Of a DNA stretch of 64,000 nt, positions 54,771 through 64,000 are shown in pieces. Source of the DNA: Opitutaceae bacterium. Its GTDB lineage: Bacteria > Verrucomicrobiota > Verrucomicrobiia > Opitutales > Opitutaceae. Numbering within the stretch: the stretch's first letter is position 1; the number at the start of each line of letters is the position of its first letter. Made by a program: the position numbers and the translations under genes. The DNA lies in contig JANQKV010000004.1 of assembly GCA_028280945.1 (NCBI GenBank), forward strand, positions 62,001-126,000, written 5' to 3'. The notes beneath the pieces were generated by a model. It did not search any database. It was not told where the DNA came from and saw nothing but the letters and a program-made list of their open reading frames with translations.

Positions 54771-57353
54771 TTACACCGCAATCAGTTCATCATCCTTGAT
54801 GGTGAACTTCACGGTATCGCCTTCGGCGATGTCGCCGGCGACGAGGCTGCGGGCGAGCCGGGTTTCGAGTTGGCGTTGCAGGAAGCGTTTCAGCGGACGA
54901 GCGCCAAAGACGGGATCGTAACCCTTCTCGGCAGCCCATTCACGGGCCTTGGCATCCAGCTCGACCGTCACCCGGCGATCGGCCAGCCGCTTGTTCAGAT
55001 CGACCAGAAGAAGATCCACGATGCGGGCGATTTCCTCGAGCGTAAGCGGTTTGAACAGGATGGTTTCATCCACCCGGTTCAGGAACTCCGGTCGGAAGGA
55101 GGCGCGCAGCTCGGTCATGACCGACTCGCGCACACTCTCCGGGATTTCTTCACCCGACACGCCCTCCAGCAAGTGGCGGCTACCGAGGTTGGAAGTCATG
55201 ATGATGATGGTATTCTTAAAATCCACCGTGCGGCCCTGGCTGTCGGTGATGCGGCCGTCATCCAATACCTGTAACAGGACGTTGAATACATCAGGATGCG
55301 CCTTCTCGATCTCATCAAAGAGCACCACCGCATAGGGTTTGCGGCGCACGGTTTCGGTCAGCTGTCCACCCTCATCATAACCAACGTAGCCGGGAGGCGC
55401 GCCGATTAGTCGAGCGACGCTGTGCTTCTCCATGTATTCGGACATGTCGAGTCGCACGATGGCGGCTTCACTGTCAAACAGCGTCTCGGCCAGGGTTTTC
55501 GCGAGTTCGGTTTTGCCGACTCCGGTCGGGCCGAGGAAAAGGAACGAACCCACCGGACGACGTGGATCCTTGATGCCGGCCCGGGCACGCAGAATGGCCT
55601 CGCTCGTCAGCGTGACGGCCTCGTCCTGACCGATGACCCGTTGATGCAGGGTCTCATCGAGCCGCAGAAGCTTTTCCTTTTCGCCCTCCACAAGGCGGGT
55701 GACCGGGATGCCACTCCACTTGGACACGATGGAGGCAACCTCCTCATCCGAGACCTCTTCCTTGAAGAGTTCGGTGTGGGCGGAGGCGGATTCGAGTTTT
55801 TGCAGTTCCTCCTCGAGTTGCGGCAGCCTGCCGTGCCGCAGCTCGGCGAGCTTGTTAAGGTCATAAGCGCGCTCGGCCTGCTCCATCTCGCGACGAACAG
55901 CTTCGAGCTCTTCACGCACCTTGCGCACCCGGTCGACCGAGGCCTTTTCCTTGTCCCACTTGGCGCGCAAGGCCGTGGCCTGCGCCCTTGTGTCGGCGAG
56001 TTCACTTTGCAGGGCCTTGAGACGCTCCTTGGACGCCTTGTCCTTTTCCTGTTTGAGGGCCGCTTCCTCGATCTCGAGCTGCAGCGTACGGCGGCTGAGC
56101 GCGTCGAGTTCCTGCGGCATGGAGTCCATTTCCGTGCGGATCATGGCGCAGGCTTCGTCGACCAAATCGATGGCTTTATCCGGCAGGAAGCGATCGGAAA
56201 TGTAGCGATCCGACAACGTGGCCGCAGCGACAAGGGCGCCGTCCTGGATGCGCACGCCATGGTGGAGCTCGAAGCGTTCGCGCAGGCCGCGCAGAATGGA
56301 GATCGCGTCCTCAACGGACGGCGGTTGCACAAGGACGGGCTGGAAACGGCGCTCCAACGCGGCGTCCTTTTCGATGTGTTTGCGATACTCGTCGAGCGTG
56401 GTCGCGCCGATACAGTGTAATTCGCCACGGGCCAGCATCGGCTTGAGCAGGTTGCCCGCGTCCATGGCCCCATCGGTTTTACCCGCGCCCACGATCAGAT
56501 GGAGTTCGTCGATAAAAAGAATGATGCGGCCATCGCTCTGCTTCACTTCGTTGAGCACGGCCTTGAGCCGCTCCTCGAATTCACCGCGGTATTTGGCTCC
56601 GGCGACCAGTGCGCCCATGTCGAGGGCGAAGAGCGTGCGATCCTTCAAGCCCTCCGGAACGTCGCCTCGAACAATGCGCTGGGCGAGGCCCTCGACGATG
56701 GCGGTTTTACCCACCCCCGGTTCGCCAATAAGAACCGGATTGTTCTTGGTCTTGCGGGAGAGGATGCGGACCGCGCGACGGATCTCGTCATCGCGGCCGA
56801 TCACCGGATCCATTTTACCCTGTTTGGCGAGGGCAACGAGGTCGGTGCCGTATTTTTGCAGGGCGTTATAGGTCGCCTCCGGATTGTCGGTGGTCACACG
56901 CTGGGCTCCGCGCAGGTCTTGCAGCGCCTTCAGCACCCGGGCCCGGTCGAGGCCAAAGGACTGGAGGAGTTTGGCGAAACCGTCGGGCTGGGCAACTTCG
57001 ACGGCGGCGAGGAAGAGGTGTTCGGTGGAGACAAACTCGTCCTTGAGTTGATCAGCCTCCTTCTCGGCTTGAGTGAGAACCGCGTTGACCGCCTGGGTGA
57101 CGTAGATTTTTGACGCGTCGACACTGCCGCTAACGGATGGCAGGCGGTCGAGCTCGCGTTGGGTGGCCAGTTGCAGGGCGCTGGTGGTGAGGTCGAGTTT
57201 TTCAACGAGCGCCGGCACAATCCCGTCCTCCTGCCCCAGCAACGCGTGCAACAGGTGCCACGTATCCACCTCATGGTGACTACGCCGGCGGGCCTCGCTC
57301 TGGGCGTCGGTCACCGCTTGGCGGGACATCTGGGTAAACTTGTTGATATCCAT
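54771..57353 (-). CDS. clpB: ClpB ATP-dependent disaggregase
   Basis: Hexameric AAA+ chaperone that resolubilises protein aggregates with DnaK. The 860-residue protein from [10 protein letters not shown] has the Clp N domain (about 1-145), NBD1 with Walker A GEPGVGKT near 205 and [17 protein letters not shown], the ClpB-specific middle coiled coil (about 400-525; [20 protein letters not shown]), and NBD2 with [14 protein letters not shown] near 600 and [14 protein letters not shown] in the C-terminal domain. A longer in-frame ATG at 57431 adds 26 residues and is not supported by the family. It ends near the GGGTCA hairpin and is convergent with dus. Heat-shock control is expected but no motif was found. 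Confidence 0.97.
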   Translation of the reverse strand: MDINKFTQMSRQAVTDAQSEARRRSHHEVDTWHLLHALLGQEDGIVPALVEKLDLTTSALQLATQRELDRLPSVSGSVDASKIYVTQAVNAVLTQAEKEADQLKDEFVSTEHLFLAAVEVAQPDGFAKLLQSFGLDRARVLKALQDLRGAQRVTTDNPEATYNALQKYGTDLVALAKQGKMDPVIGRDDEIRRAVRILSRKTKNNPVLIGEPGVGKTAIVEGLAQRIVRGDVPEGLKDRTLFALDMGALVAGAKYRGEFEERLKAVLNEVKQSDGRIILFIDELHLIVGAGKTDGAMDAGNLLKPMLARGELHCIGATTLDEYRKHIEKDAALERRFQPVLVQPPSVEDAISILRGLRERFELHHGVRIQDGALVAAATLSDRYISDRFLPDKAIDLVDEACAMIRTEMDSMPQELDALSRRTLQLEIEEAALKQEKDKASKERLKALQSELADTRAQATALRAKWDKEKASVDRVRKVREELEAVRREMEQAERAYDLNKLAELRHGRLPQLEEELQKLESASAHTELFKEEVSDEEVASIVSKWSGIPVTRLVEGEKEKLLRLDETLHQRVIGQDEAVTLTSEAILRARAGIKDPRRPVGSFLFLGPTGVGKTELAKTLAETLFDSEAAIVRLDMSEYMEKHSVARLIGAPPGYVGYDEGGQLTETVRRKPYAVVLFDEIEKAHPDVFNVLLQVLDDGRITDSQGRTVDFKNTIIIMTSNLGSRHLLEGVSGEEIPESVRESVMTELRASFRPEFLNRVDETILFKPLTLEEIARIVDLLLVDLNKRLADRRVTVELDAKAREWAAEKGYDPVFGARPLKRFLQRQLETRLARSLVAGDIAEGDTVKFTIKDDELIAV

Positions 57354-57489
57354 GCGTGTCGTCTTTGCACGCCGCAGGCCAACTCCACTCACGAGGGAGA
57401 GGGTATCGCCGAAAGTCCGAAACCGGGACAATTCGCGCCACCGGTGCGACGGAGCGGCACACCGGCGCCCTCCCGGGAGTCCCGGCCGA

Positions 57490-58566
57490 CTAAAGCGAAA
57501 CCGGTGCTCCGGAATCGGCTGACTGCATGGCAGCGAAACACAGTTCGAGGCTGCGCAGATTGTCGGAGGCGTTGTTCATGGGTTCGCGGTCCTCTTCGAT
57601 CGCACAGAGCAGCTCGCCCATCGCTCCCCGGAATCCATCCGGAAACCAATTGCCTTCCAACTCCGGGGTCGCGATGCCTGCGGCAGTGGCAAGCGTCACT
57701 GTCTGCGGTCCACAAACACTACCGGTGGAACGCAGGGTGCCTTTGCTGCCGATGACAACAATCGTCTCGCGTGGGTCCTGTTTCGTGCAGCCGTTAAAAT
57801 TCAGCGAAACCGTGGCGTCGGCATACTTTATCTGCGCCTGGGCGAGCAATGGGGCATTGATGGATTGCCCCGGGGCCGATGCCACCGAGGCATGGACCGA
57901 AATCGGCTGGCGAACCGGCAACAGCGAGGCCGCCGCATCGAACCAATGGATGCCAAAATCCTGCAGGATCAGGTGAGGCATCTCGGCATAGGGCGTGCCC
58001 TCGGTCCAAGTATGGTCCCACTCCAGGTTCATGGCAACCGAGCTGACGTCGCCGACCAACCCCTGCCGGACTGCTTCACGCAGGTAGGCCAAGTAGGACG
58101 CCCAGCGCCCGTTCTGGTTCACCGCGAGTTTCACGCCCTGCTCCCGGGCAAGGGCGGCGAGGCGACGGCCCACCTCCAAATCCATGACAAAGGGCTTCTG
58201 GCTCAGGATGGGTTTGCCGGCAGCAATGGCTTGCTCGATCAAAGCCACTCGTGGTTCCGGGTGGGTTGCGATGTCGACGACTGTCACATCTTTGCGGGCC
58301 AGCAACTCCGCCGCATCTGCGCAGACGATCGCGTCCTCACAAAACTCAGCGCGCCGTTTTTCGGCGGCTTCGCGGTTGCGATCACACAGCGCGACGACTC
58401 GCCAGCCCGCCTGCCGGTAAGCCTCGAGGTGGTGCTGGGTGATGCCACCGCATCCAATCAGGCCGATGCCGGGCACGAGCTGCTTGGGCATGGGTGGCCG
58501 ATAGGGCAAGGCCGGCGCATCGATTTGCGCCAACTCACCGGCTTGGAGATCGTAGTTCTCACCCAT
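57490..58566 (-). CDS. Gfo/Idh/MocA-family oxidoreductase (sixth gene of sugar operon)
   Basis: Cytoplasmic NAD(P)-dependent sugar dehydrogenase-like enzyme of 358 residues. After about 30 N-terminal residues the Rossmann fold begins [19 protein letters not shown]; the Lys motif is [13 protein letters not shown] (about 120, QKP in place of EKP), and the C-terminal domain has [14 protein letters not shown] with the conserved His. ATG 58566 overlaps the preceding Gfo gene by 8 bp (ATGGGTGA), though a start at MPKQLVPG (25 residues in) is possible. It is the last gene of the ROK-SIS-FAD-PTE-Gfo-Gfo operon. Confidence 0.9.
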   Translation of the reverse strand: MGENYDLQAGELAQIDAPALPYRPPMPKQLVPGIGLIGCGGITQHHLEAYRQAGWRVVALCDRNREAAEKRRAEFCEDAIVCADAAELLARKDVTVVDIATHPEPRVALIEQAIAAGKPILSQKPFVMDLEVGRRLAALAREQGVKLAVNQNGRWASYLAYLREAVRQGLVGDVSSVAMNLEWDHTWTEGTPYAEMPHLILQDFGIHWFDAAASLLPVRQPISVHASVASAPGQSINAPLLAQAQIKYADATVSLNFNGCTKQDPRETIVVIGSKGTLRSTGSVCGPQTVTLATAAGIATPELEGNWFPDGFRGAMGELLCAIEEDREPMNNASDNLRSLELCFAAMQSADSGAPVSL

Positions 58567-59647
58567 GGCGCCTGTTTCCCAGGAGTTTCACGGTGCGGCC
58601 CGTCTCGGCACTGCGTACCGCCGTATCCACAATCTGCTGACCAATGCGGCAGATCTCCGACGACAACGGACCATCGATCGCCTGGCCTTTTTCGATACAG
58701 TGCAGGGTATATTGAATCGGGTTTTGGTGGGGTGACTTGAGCTTCACCGTCGGCACATCCTGCCCTTCCGGGCAACGGGCCGTCTGCAACCGCACCGTGC
58801 TGTCGTAGTCGTAGCTGCTGATCGTTCCCTTGGTGCCCACCACCACAAATCCACACTTCGGTTGAGGTTGATGGGTCCAGGGATCGGAAAACGTGCCCCA
58901 GCGCGTTTCGAACTTGGATAGTCCATTGGCGTAGCGGGCCACCGTTATGCTGTGCTCGTCGACCTCGAGGCCGGCCGGTTGGTCCACAACGGTCGTCACC
59001 TCGATCGGCTTGCGGCCGTCCATGAACCAGGTCCCCAACGTCGTGCCGTAGCCCAGATAATCGAGCAAAGACCCACCGCCGGCCGCCTGGTGATAGAACC
59101 AACTCCGGGCCTTCTCCTCCCCAGTCGGTGTTTTCACGATTTTGTCGGCGCCGTGCCACAACGGGCCGCGGTTGCCATCGTAGTAGTGCACTTCGATGAC
59201 TTCACCGATCCGCCCCGCATCGATCAGTCGTTTGGTGGTGATGTGCGAAGGATACCAGCGCAACGGCCAGTTGATGACGAGTTGTTTGCCAGTGCCGGCC
59301 ATCGCCCGGATCATCGCGTCGGCCTGCGCCAAGGTGGCCGCGAAGGGTTTCTCCATCAGAATGTGCACGCCGAATTTCGCGACCCGCTTGGTCCACAGGG
59401 CGTGTTCCGCCGTCGCCGGGCAAAGCACAACCAAGTCGGGTTTGGTCTGCTTCAGGCACTGTTGGTAATCGGTGAAGACCTGGTCCGGAGTGAGGCCAAA
59501 ATTCGCAATCGCCTCCCGCATGCGCTCCGATTGCTCGTCACTGATACCGACAATCTCCGCGCGGGGATGCTCGTGCACCATGCGCAGCAGATCGCCCATG
59601 TGCATGTGGTCAAAGTTGATGCCAGCGATGCGAAACTTGGATTTCAT
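58559..59647 (-). CDS. Gfo/Idh/MocA-family oxidoreductase (fifth gene of sugar operon)
   Basis: Dehydrogenase-like enzyme of 362 residues. The first strand is RIAGINFDHMHMGDLLRMV, in which the usual GxGxxG is replaced by NFDHMHMG, so cofactor binding may be altered. The family motif LMEKPFAATLAQAD is intact near 97, with GGGSLLDYLGYGTTLGTWF in the C-terminal domain. It starts 3 bp after the PTE-like gene's stop and overlaps the next Gfo gene. Two different Gfo/Idh/MocA enzymes in one operon suggest successive oxidation and reduction steps on one sugar. Confidence 0.9.
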   Translation of the reverse strand: MKSKFRIAGINFDHMHMGDLLRMVHEHPRAEIVGISDEQSERMREAIANFGLTPDQVFTDYQQCLKQTKPDLVVLCPATAEHALWTKRVAKFGVHILMEKPFAATLAQADAMIRAMAGTGKQLVINWPLRWYPSHITTKRLIDAGRIGEVIEVHYYDGNRGPLWHGADKIVKTPTGEEKARSWFYHQAAGGGSLLDYLGYGTTLGTWFMDGRKPIEVTTVVDQPAGLEVDEHSITVARYANGLSKFETRWGTFSDPWTHQPQPKCGFVVVGTKGTISSYDYDSTVRLQTARCPEGQDVPTVKLKSPHQNPIQYTLHCIEKGQAIDGPLSSEICRIGQQIVDTAVRSAETGRTVKLLGNRRHG

Positions 59648-59650
59648 GAT

Positions 59651-60655
59651 TCAGGATTGGGGTTGGGCAAACGCGTAGGCGTCGGCCGGAGTGGTTACAA
59701 AAATCCGGTGCAGGTCGTTGTCGTCGAAACCGCCGTCACGAAGCGAGGCCGTGAACTCATTCAGCAGAAAACTCATGCCGGGCGCGCCACCGTACTGCCG
59801 CCAATAGCGGCTCCGTGCAGCATCCATTCCAAGCATGATCTGTTCGGGAAACTCCGGCAACAGGGTGAGCACAACGTCACGGGTCGGATTGCCGGCATCC
59901 TCCGGCCAGCGAAAGGCCGAGTCATATTCGACCCGCACGCCACTGGCGAGAATCTCGCGGTGGTAGGCGGGGTCGGGCTGACGATCCAGGTGCGACAGCA
60001 CCACCTTGCGTAGGTCCACGCCAAGATCACGCAGGCGCTCCACCTGTTGCACCCCCAACGTGCCCTGCTCGGTGTGGGTCAGGATCGGCGCGCCGGTGCG
60101 GCGATGAGCCTGCGCTGCCGCCGCAAAAACCTTCTCTTCGCGGGGCGTAAACACACGGTCCGTGGCGATCTTGATCAAACCCGCCCGATGAGAAGTGCGC
60201 CGAACAATGGGTCCGCCGTAGTCTCCTGCATCGATGCCTTGCTCGATATCCGCTACAAAAAGCTCCGCCAGTTCGTCCTCCGTGTAGACCTCTCCCCAAT
60301 GCCCGGGCGGATAGTATTTCGCCAGGTGCAGTCCCGTCGGCACAAGGACGTTCACGGCCGCCCCTTTCGCCAGGGCGGCCTGCTTGACCGCATTGCGCCC
60401 GGAGTCACACGGCATCGAATCCACCAACGTGCGGCCACCGTCGGCGCGAAACTGCTGCAACTCCGCCACCCCCTTGGCGACATCGGCCAACTCGAATCCA
60501 GGCTCCTTGAATGTTGTGAAGCTGCGATCGATAATCAGATGCTCATGGGCGTAGGTGACACCCATTTCGGCGGCCGGAACGTCGCCAAGCACGGTCCGCA
60601 CAAAACCCGGCGCATCGGGCGAAATGGTCAGGGAGTCGGGTAAAACAAGGGGCAT
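59651..60655 (-). CDS. Phosphotriesterase-family metal-dependent hydrolase (probable lactonase)
   Basis: Amidohydrolase-type TIM barrel of 334 residues. Metal ligands can be read: His37 and His39 in YAHEHLIIDRS, the carboxylated Lys in HRAGLIKIATDR, His in ILTHTEQG, His in VVLSHLDRQPD and Asp in LGMDAARSRYW. The family includes sugar lactonases and esterases as well as true phosphotriesterases. In this operon with dehydrogenases, a lactonase that opens an oxidised sugar is the best guess. It starts 2 bp after the FAD gene's stop. The longer in-frame start at 60907 is antisense-like, Arg-rich and rejected. Confidence 0.9.
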   Translation of the reverse strand: MPLVLPDSLTISPDAPGFVRTVLGDVPAAEMGVTYAHEHLIIDRSFTTFKEPGFELADVAKGVAELQQFRADGGRTLVDSMPCDSGRNAVKQAALAKGAAVNVLVPTGLHLAKYYPPGHWGEVYTEDELAELFVADIEQGIDAGDYGGPIVRRTSHRAGLIKIATDRVFTPREEKVFAAAAQAHRRTGAPILTHTEQGTLGVQQVERLRDLGVDLRKVVLSHLDRQPDPAYHREILASGVRVEYDSAFRWPEDAGNPTRDVVLTLLPEFPEQIMLGMDAARSRYWRQYGGAPGMSFLLNEFTASLRDGGFDDNDLHRIFVTTPADAYAFAQPQS

Positions 60656-60657
60656 GG

Positions 60658-62043
60658 TTACGAGCGATTCCTGCGCCAGTCGTTGGCGCCGATGGCTGCG
60701 GGAGCAGTGGGCGCTTCCAATACGGAACCGCTGGCGGCCAGGGTCGACTGTAGTTGTGAGATCGATACGTTGCGGGCTCCGGCATCGTGCCGCCAGGCCA
60801 GGCCCGCCGCCGTGCCGGCCGCCTGCCCCATCGCCATGGTCTGGCCCATGGAGCGACAGGAGGCGTGGGCGTCGTGCGTGGCGCTGAAACACCGGCCCGC
60901 CACCCATACCTCGTCACGGTCCTTCGCCACCAGCGTCCGGTAAGGCACGTCGTAGGCCGCCCCGTCCGGCACATAGGCCCAGGCGGTTTCACTCTCGCCC
61001 GGCTTGGGCGCTTCGCGGTGATCTTCGATGGGCGCCCCGCAGATCAACGCCACGTCATCGAAACGGGCCACGCCCAAACAATCCTGCCGGGTCAGGCGGT
61101 ATTCCCCGTAAACGCGCCGCGTCTCCCGCACCCCGATCGCGTGGGAAAGCCCGATGATGTTGGACGCGGCGAAGCCCGGCACGCAGTCCTGCAGGAACTT
61201 TTCATAGATGAAGGCCTGGCGCCGGCCCTCGCGCTCGGCCTCACCGAGTTGATCCGCATCGGTGCCGTCGAGATTGGCCACCCGCACGGCCACAGTGGAA
61301 ATACAGCCGTTGGCATTCATGGGGTGAACACTGCCGGACTTGCGCGGCAAGGCGTAAGTCCCCTGCTCCACCGCCTCGGCCATCAGTTCCCCCAGGCGCT
61401 TCTTGCCGCCCGCTGCTTTAAAGGCGTCAAGGTCCACGTTGCTCATGCGAAACGTGGTGGTCATGGTCTGCGCCGGTTCATTCTCGCCGGCCTTTTCGTA
61501 AGGGATTTCCGCGAGGTGGCAAAGATCAGCGTCGCCCGACGTATCGATGAATCTTCGGGCGCGGATGCGGCCAAACCCACCCTTCTGGTGCACGACAATT
61601 TCCCGCAATGAACCCTCCGCGCCGTTCGTCACCGCATCGACCAATGTCGTGTGCAACATCACCTGGACACCACTGGCCGCGAGCAGTTCGTCCCAGACCA
61701 TCTTCAGGCGTTCGGGGTTGTAGTTCACTCCGGTGCCCGCGCCGTAGGTATTGGGGCGCAGGAAGATCTCGCCCACGGAATCAAGCGCATCGACGACCCG
61801 GTCAGGCATCCCTCCGACCACCTTGCGGGGCGTATCCCCGGGCGTGAAGAACCCATAAAACGTGTCGAGCACCTGGGTGGAGACTCCACCCGGAAACCCA
61901 TAGCGCTCCACCAGGATCACTCGCGGCCCACCCTGCTCGCGCGCCGCCATCGCCGCGCAACAACCGGCCGAACCGGCGCCGACGACCACGATGTCGGCCT
62001 CGGCCAGGACCGGAATCCGCTCAATCTGCAGCACGCCGGTCAT
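60658..62043 (-). CDS. FAD-dependent oxidoreductase
   Basis: Flavoprotein of 461 residues. The FAD dinucleotide motif is ADIVVVGAGSAGCCAAMAAREQG (about 15-38), followed by ILVERYGFPGGVST, and the C-terminal FAD-binding part has VWVAGRCFSATHDAHASCRSMGQTMAMGQAAG near 395-425. This resembles the FAD-dependent family often found beside glycoside hydrolases in this phylum. ATG overlaps the SIS gene's stop (ATGA). The reaction, perhaps sugar or hydroxyl oxidation, is unknown. The body has no signal peptide, so it acts in the cytoplasm. Confidence 0.88.
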   Translation of the reverse strand: MTGVLQIERIPVLAEADIVVVGAGSAGCCAAMAAREQGGPRVILVERYGFPGGVSTQVLDTFYGFFTPGDTPRKVVGGMPDRVVDALDSVGEIFLRPNTYGAGTGVNYNPERLKMVWDELLAASGVQVMLHTTLVDAVTNGAEGSLREIVVHQKGGFGRIRARRFIDTSGDADLCHLAEIPYEKAGENEPAQTMTTTFRMSNVDLDAFKAAGGKKRLGELMAEAVEQGTYALPRKSGSVHPMNANGCISTVAVRVANLDGTDADQLGEAEREGRRQAFIYEKFLQDCVPGFAASNIIGLSHAIGVRETRRVYGEYRLTRQDCLGVARFDDVALICGAPIEDHREAPKPGESETAWAYVPDGAAYDVPYRTLVAKDRDEVWVAGRCFSATHDAHASCRSMGQTMAMGQAAGTAAGLAWRHDAGARNVSISQLQSTLAASGSVLEAPTAPAAIGANDWRRNRS

Positions 62044-62834
62044 GACACGGGAGTGGGTTCGCCCACCTCGGCGTAGAGTCGGGCGAGGCGATGGGCATGG
62101 TTGTCGTAGGCGGACTCAAAAAGCTCCCTGGCCCGGTCCGCCCCCACCACGGCGGCGGCACTCAGGACGGAAGGCGGCTGGCCCATCGCGGTCAGACGGG
62201 CGGCCACCTCCGCCTTGAGCGAATTGATCAGCAGACAACCGCCGACGGTGGAGCCCGGGGCCACCGGCGTATCCAGCCCATCGATACCCACCATGGCGTC
62301 ACCCACCGGGGCGCCGGTGTCCAGCACAAGATCGCAGAAGTCGACGAGCTTGCGACCGTCCGACCGCTTGCTGGTGCTGGCATCCGCGTGGGCGGCGCTG
62401 ATCAAACCGACCACCTTCACGCCTCGTTTTTGAAACTGCTCGGCCATTTCGATCGGCACCACGTTGCAACCGCTGGAGGACACCACGAGGGCGGAGTCCT
62501 GCTCGCTCAGGTCGTAGTTGCGCAGGATGCGCTCAGCCAGACCGCTGACATTTTCCAGGAACATGGCCTGACGCTGGCCGTTGGCCCCGACCACCAGGTT
62601 GTGAAACGAGAGGGACAGTTCCACAATCGGATTAAAGCCGGGAAACGAACCGTAGCGCGGCCACATTTCCTCGACCATTATGCGGGAATGGCCCGAGCCG
62701 AAGAGATGCACCATGCGGCCGGCGGCGATGGTTTCGGCGAACCGATCGGCGGCTTGCTGGATCGTTGATTCCTGCGCCTGCACCGTTTCGACAATCGAAC
62801 GGCAGCGCGTGAGATATTGGAGGGTGGGACTCAT
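62040..62834 (-). CDS. SIS-domain sugar isomerase-like protein (UPF0309 type)
   Basis: Phosphosugar-binding protein of 264 residues from MSPTLQYLTR. The SIS domain has HLFGSGHSRIMVEEMWPRYG (about 43-62), the sugar-phosphate loop VVSSSGCNVVPIEMAEQFQKRGVKVVGLIS (about 113-142) and a C-terminal helical part. Layout is that of UPF0309-type proteins. Start and stop overlap both neighbours by 4 bp (ATGA), so it is translationally coupled to the ROK gene before and FAD gene after. It probably acts on the phosphorylated product of the ROK kinase, by isomerisation or ether/amine cleavage. Confidence 0.9.
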   Translation of the reverse strand: MSPTLQYLTRCRSIVETVQAQESTIQQAADRFAETIAAGRMVHLFGSGHSRIMVEEMWPRYGSFPGFNPIVELSLSFHNLVVGANGQRQAMFLENVSGLAERILRNYDLSEQDSALVVSSSGCNVVPIEMAEQFQKRGVKVVGLISAAHADASTSKRSDGRKLVDFCDLVLDTGAPVGDAMVGIDGLDTPVAPGSTVGGCLLINSLKAEVAARLTAMGQPPSVLSAAAVVGADRARELFESAYDNHAHRLARLYAEVGEPTPVS

Positions 62835-63727
62835 GAGGAAGACAGGGAAAGTAAAGCGGAGCGGGCCGCTCCGAGGGCACCCGCCCAGTCGCCGAGTTCG
62901 GCCCGGGCCAACCGAACCGCCGCGCCCTGGGGCCGCCATTCAAACTCGTCGAGACGTGCGCGCAGCGGTTCAAAGAGCGTCTCTCCGGCCTCGGCAATAC
63001 CACCGCCAATGACCACCACCGCCGGATCCAAAACATTGATCAACGACGTTACTCCGGCCCCCAGGTCGGTCATCATGCGCTCCCAGATTTCGTTTGCGAG
63101 GAGATCACCCGCCGCCATGGCTGCAACCAGGTCGGAGGTTGCAGAGAATTTGCCACCGGAGCGCTGTCCCAAGCTGAAATTGCCCAGCGCCAATTCCAGC
63201 GAACCCGGGGTCTGAAAGTCGTCCACCGGCCCCCGGGAATTCACGGTGATATGGCCAAAATGACCCGCCCGGCTGAGGTGGCCGCGCAGGATGTTGCCAT
63301 CGACCATGGCCGCACCACCGACGCCGGTGCCGAGGGTGAGCAGAATCACGTTTTCCTCGCCCTTGGCCGCCCCCTGCCAGATTTCGCCAAGCAGGGCGGC
63401 TTGGGCATCGTTCATGACCGGCACATCGTGGATGGCACCCAGGGCCTCGCCCCAGTTCCAGCCTTCCAGCCCCGGCAGGCGGCCGGGCATGTGTGCGATG
63501 CTGCGACGGTCGGCCGCCGGCAGCCCCGGCGCGGCCACGCCGATCGCCGCCGGCTCGCCCAGCTCGGCCCGCAAGGCGTCAATGGCCTGTTTCACCTGTT
63601 CCTGCCAATCGTCGCCGCCAGTGAGAACGGTGCGGCGGGCAAGTTCCGTTCCGTCCGGTGTCGCAACCACCGCCTTCAGGCGCGTGCCGCCCAAATCGAG
63701 GCCAAAAACAAAGGGATCATCACTCAT
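62831..63727 (-). CDS. ROK-family sugar kinase-like protein lacking the zinc cysteines
   Basis: Hexokinase-fold protein of 298 residues from MSDDPFVFGL. The ATP phosphate motif is FGLDLGGTRLKAVV (about 7-20), the catalytic Asp region is VPVMNDAQAALLGE, and TLGTGVGGAAMVDGN is conserved. The normal ROK zinc finger (CxCGxxGC) is replaced by VDDFQTPGSLE with no cysteines, as in a minority of family members. There is no N-terminal HTH, so it is a kinase and not a repressor. It is the first gene of the six-gene operon. The longer in-frame start at 63805 is rejected. Confidence 0.9.
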   Translation of the reverse strand: MSDDPFVFGLDLGGTRLKAVVATPDGTELARRTVLTGGDDWQEQVKQAIDALRAELGEPAAIGVAAPGLPAADRRSIAHMPGRLPGLEGWNWGEALGAIHDVPVMNDAQAALLGEIWQGAAKGEENVILLTLGTGVGGAAMVDGNILRGHLSRAGHFGHITVNSRGPVDDFQTPGSLELALGNFSLGQRSGGKFSATSDLVAAMAAGDLLANEIWERMMTDLGAGVTSLINVLDPAVVVIGGGIAEAGETLFEPLRARLDEFEWRPQGAAVRLARAELGDWAGALGAARSALLSLSSS

Positions 63728-63852
63728 GGTTGGAAAGCAGGATGCGGGGCCGGACGGATCCCAACAACTCCCCATACTCTCGCCCTCGATTTCGTTAACC
63801 GCCAAAGATTATGTGATCGCTCTTCGAAAAACTGATATGACTATTCGTCGGT

Positions 63853-64000
63853 ATGCCCCGCCCTCGCAGCGCTCGTGTCCAGGCCCTCAAGGACAAACTC
63901 ATTGCCCGCCTGCAGGGGGACGTGCAGAGCCCCGGACAGTCGTTTTTCTCCAACCGCGCCCTAGCGGCTCATTTTGGCGTCAGCTACCAAACGGCCCATC
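63853..64000 (+). CDS. GntR-type transcriptional regulator, cut by the window end
   Basis: Only the first 49 codons are present. The visible sequence MPRPRSARVQALKDKLIARL continues to FFSNRALAAHFGVSYQTAH, which is a winged-helix DNA-binding start like that of GntR/LacI-like sugar regulators. ATG 63853 faces away from the ROK operon across 125 bp. By position it is the probable local repressor or activator of that operon. Confidence 0.65.
   Translation, partial: MPRPRSARVQALKDKLIARLQGDVQSPGQSFFSNRALAAHFGVSYQTAH

Overview
The window looks like a chromosomal stretch of a GC-rich, Gram-negative bacterium of the Verrucomicrobiota, most likely near Opitutaceae. This is inferred from gene content: many Gfo/Idh/MocA dehydrogenases, DUF1080 and sugar-isomerase-like secreted proteins, GH88, GH106 and a sulfatase, lipoprotein outer-membrane factors, and small dispersed palindromes. 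No rRNA or tRNA gene, CRISPR array or prophage is visible. The lifestyle suggested is polysaccharide degradation with strong efflux and stress functions.

Layout. 1-5895: an RND efflux operon (outer-membrane factor, adaptor, pump cut by the window start) on the minus strand, with a divergent TetR regulator and a 12-bp inverted repeat between them. 5892-11906: a full and a truncated aldehyde dehydrogenase that together resemble a split ALDH16, then a transglutaminase-like protein, a CHASE3-type sensor and a lone receiver domain, then deoC. 12018-20376: a lipoprotein, a Gfo/Idh/MocA enzyme, a large hybrid histidine kinase, a YciI/DGPF protein coupled to an ECF42-type sigma factor, and a YidE/AspT-type transporter. 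20465-24283: DUF1080 protein, TIM-barrel isomerase-like protein and GH88 hydrolase (sugar catabolism).

24771-25973: an IS110-family element whose ends can be placed exactly, because it splits a GGGGTCAGGCTGTGA palindromic repeat that is intact elsewhere in the window. Its 240-bp non-coding end has a strong stem-loop and should carry the bridge RNA. 26024-37153: MFS transporter, aldose 1-epimerase, sodium/sugar symporter, TonB-like protein, Gfo/Idh/MocA enzyme, GH106-like rhamnosidase and sulfatase, a loose carbohydrate-use region.

37303-42634: a probable light-responsive cluster. A MerR-type regulator with a cobalamin-binding domain carries the W-x9-EH signature of CarH photoreceptors. It is divergent from a fasciclin-domain protein and is followed by a beta-barrel protein, an SDR without the catalytic Tyr, and a SOUL-DUF4174 fusion. 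42726-49203: a second TetR-RND system, with near-identical operators before the regulator and before the pump operon. 49415-57353: two Hsp20 proteins, MalY-type enzyme, acetyltransferase, DCC protein, a small HTH protein flanked by two matching palindromes, Dus and ClpB. 57490-63727: a tight six-gene sugar operon (ROK, SIS, FAD oxidoreductase, phosphotriesterase-like, two Gfo/Idh/MocA), divergent from a GntR-like regulator cut by the window end.

Small repeats recur. GGGGTCAGGC-type palindromes touch the stop codons of three genes, and TTTTACAGAAGG-type units occur in two intergenic regions. Functions below come from reading motifs and family resemblance; no database search was run.
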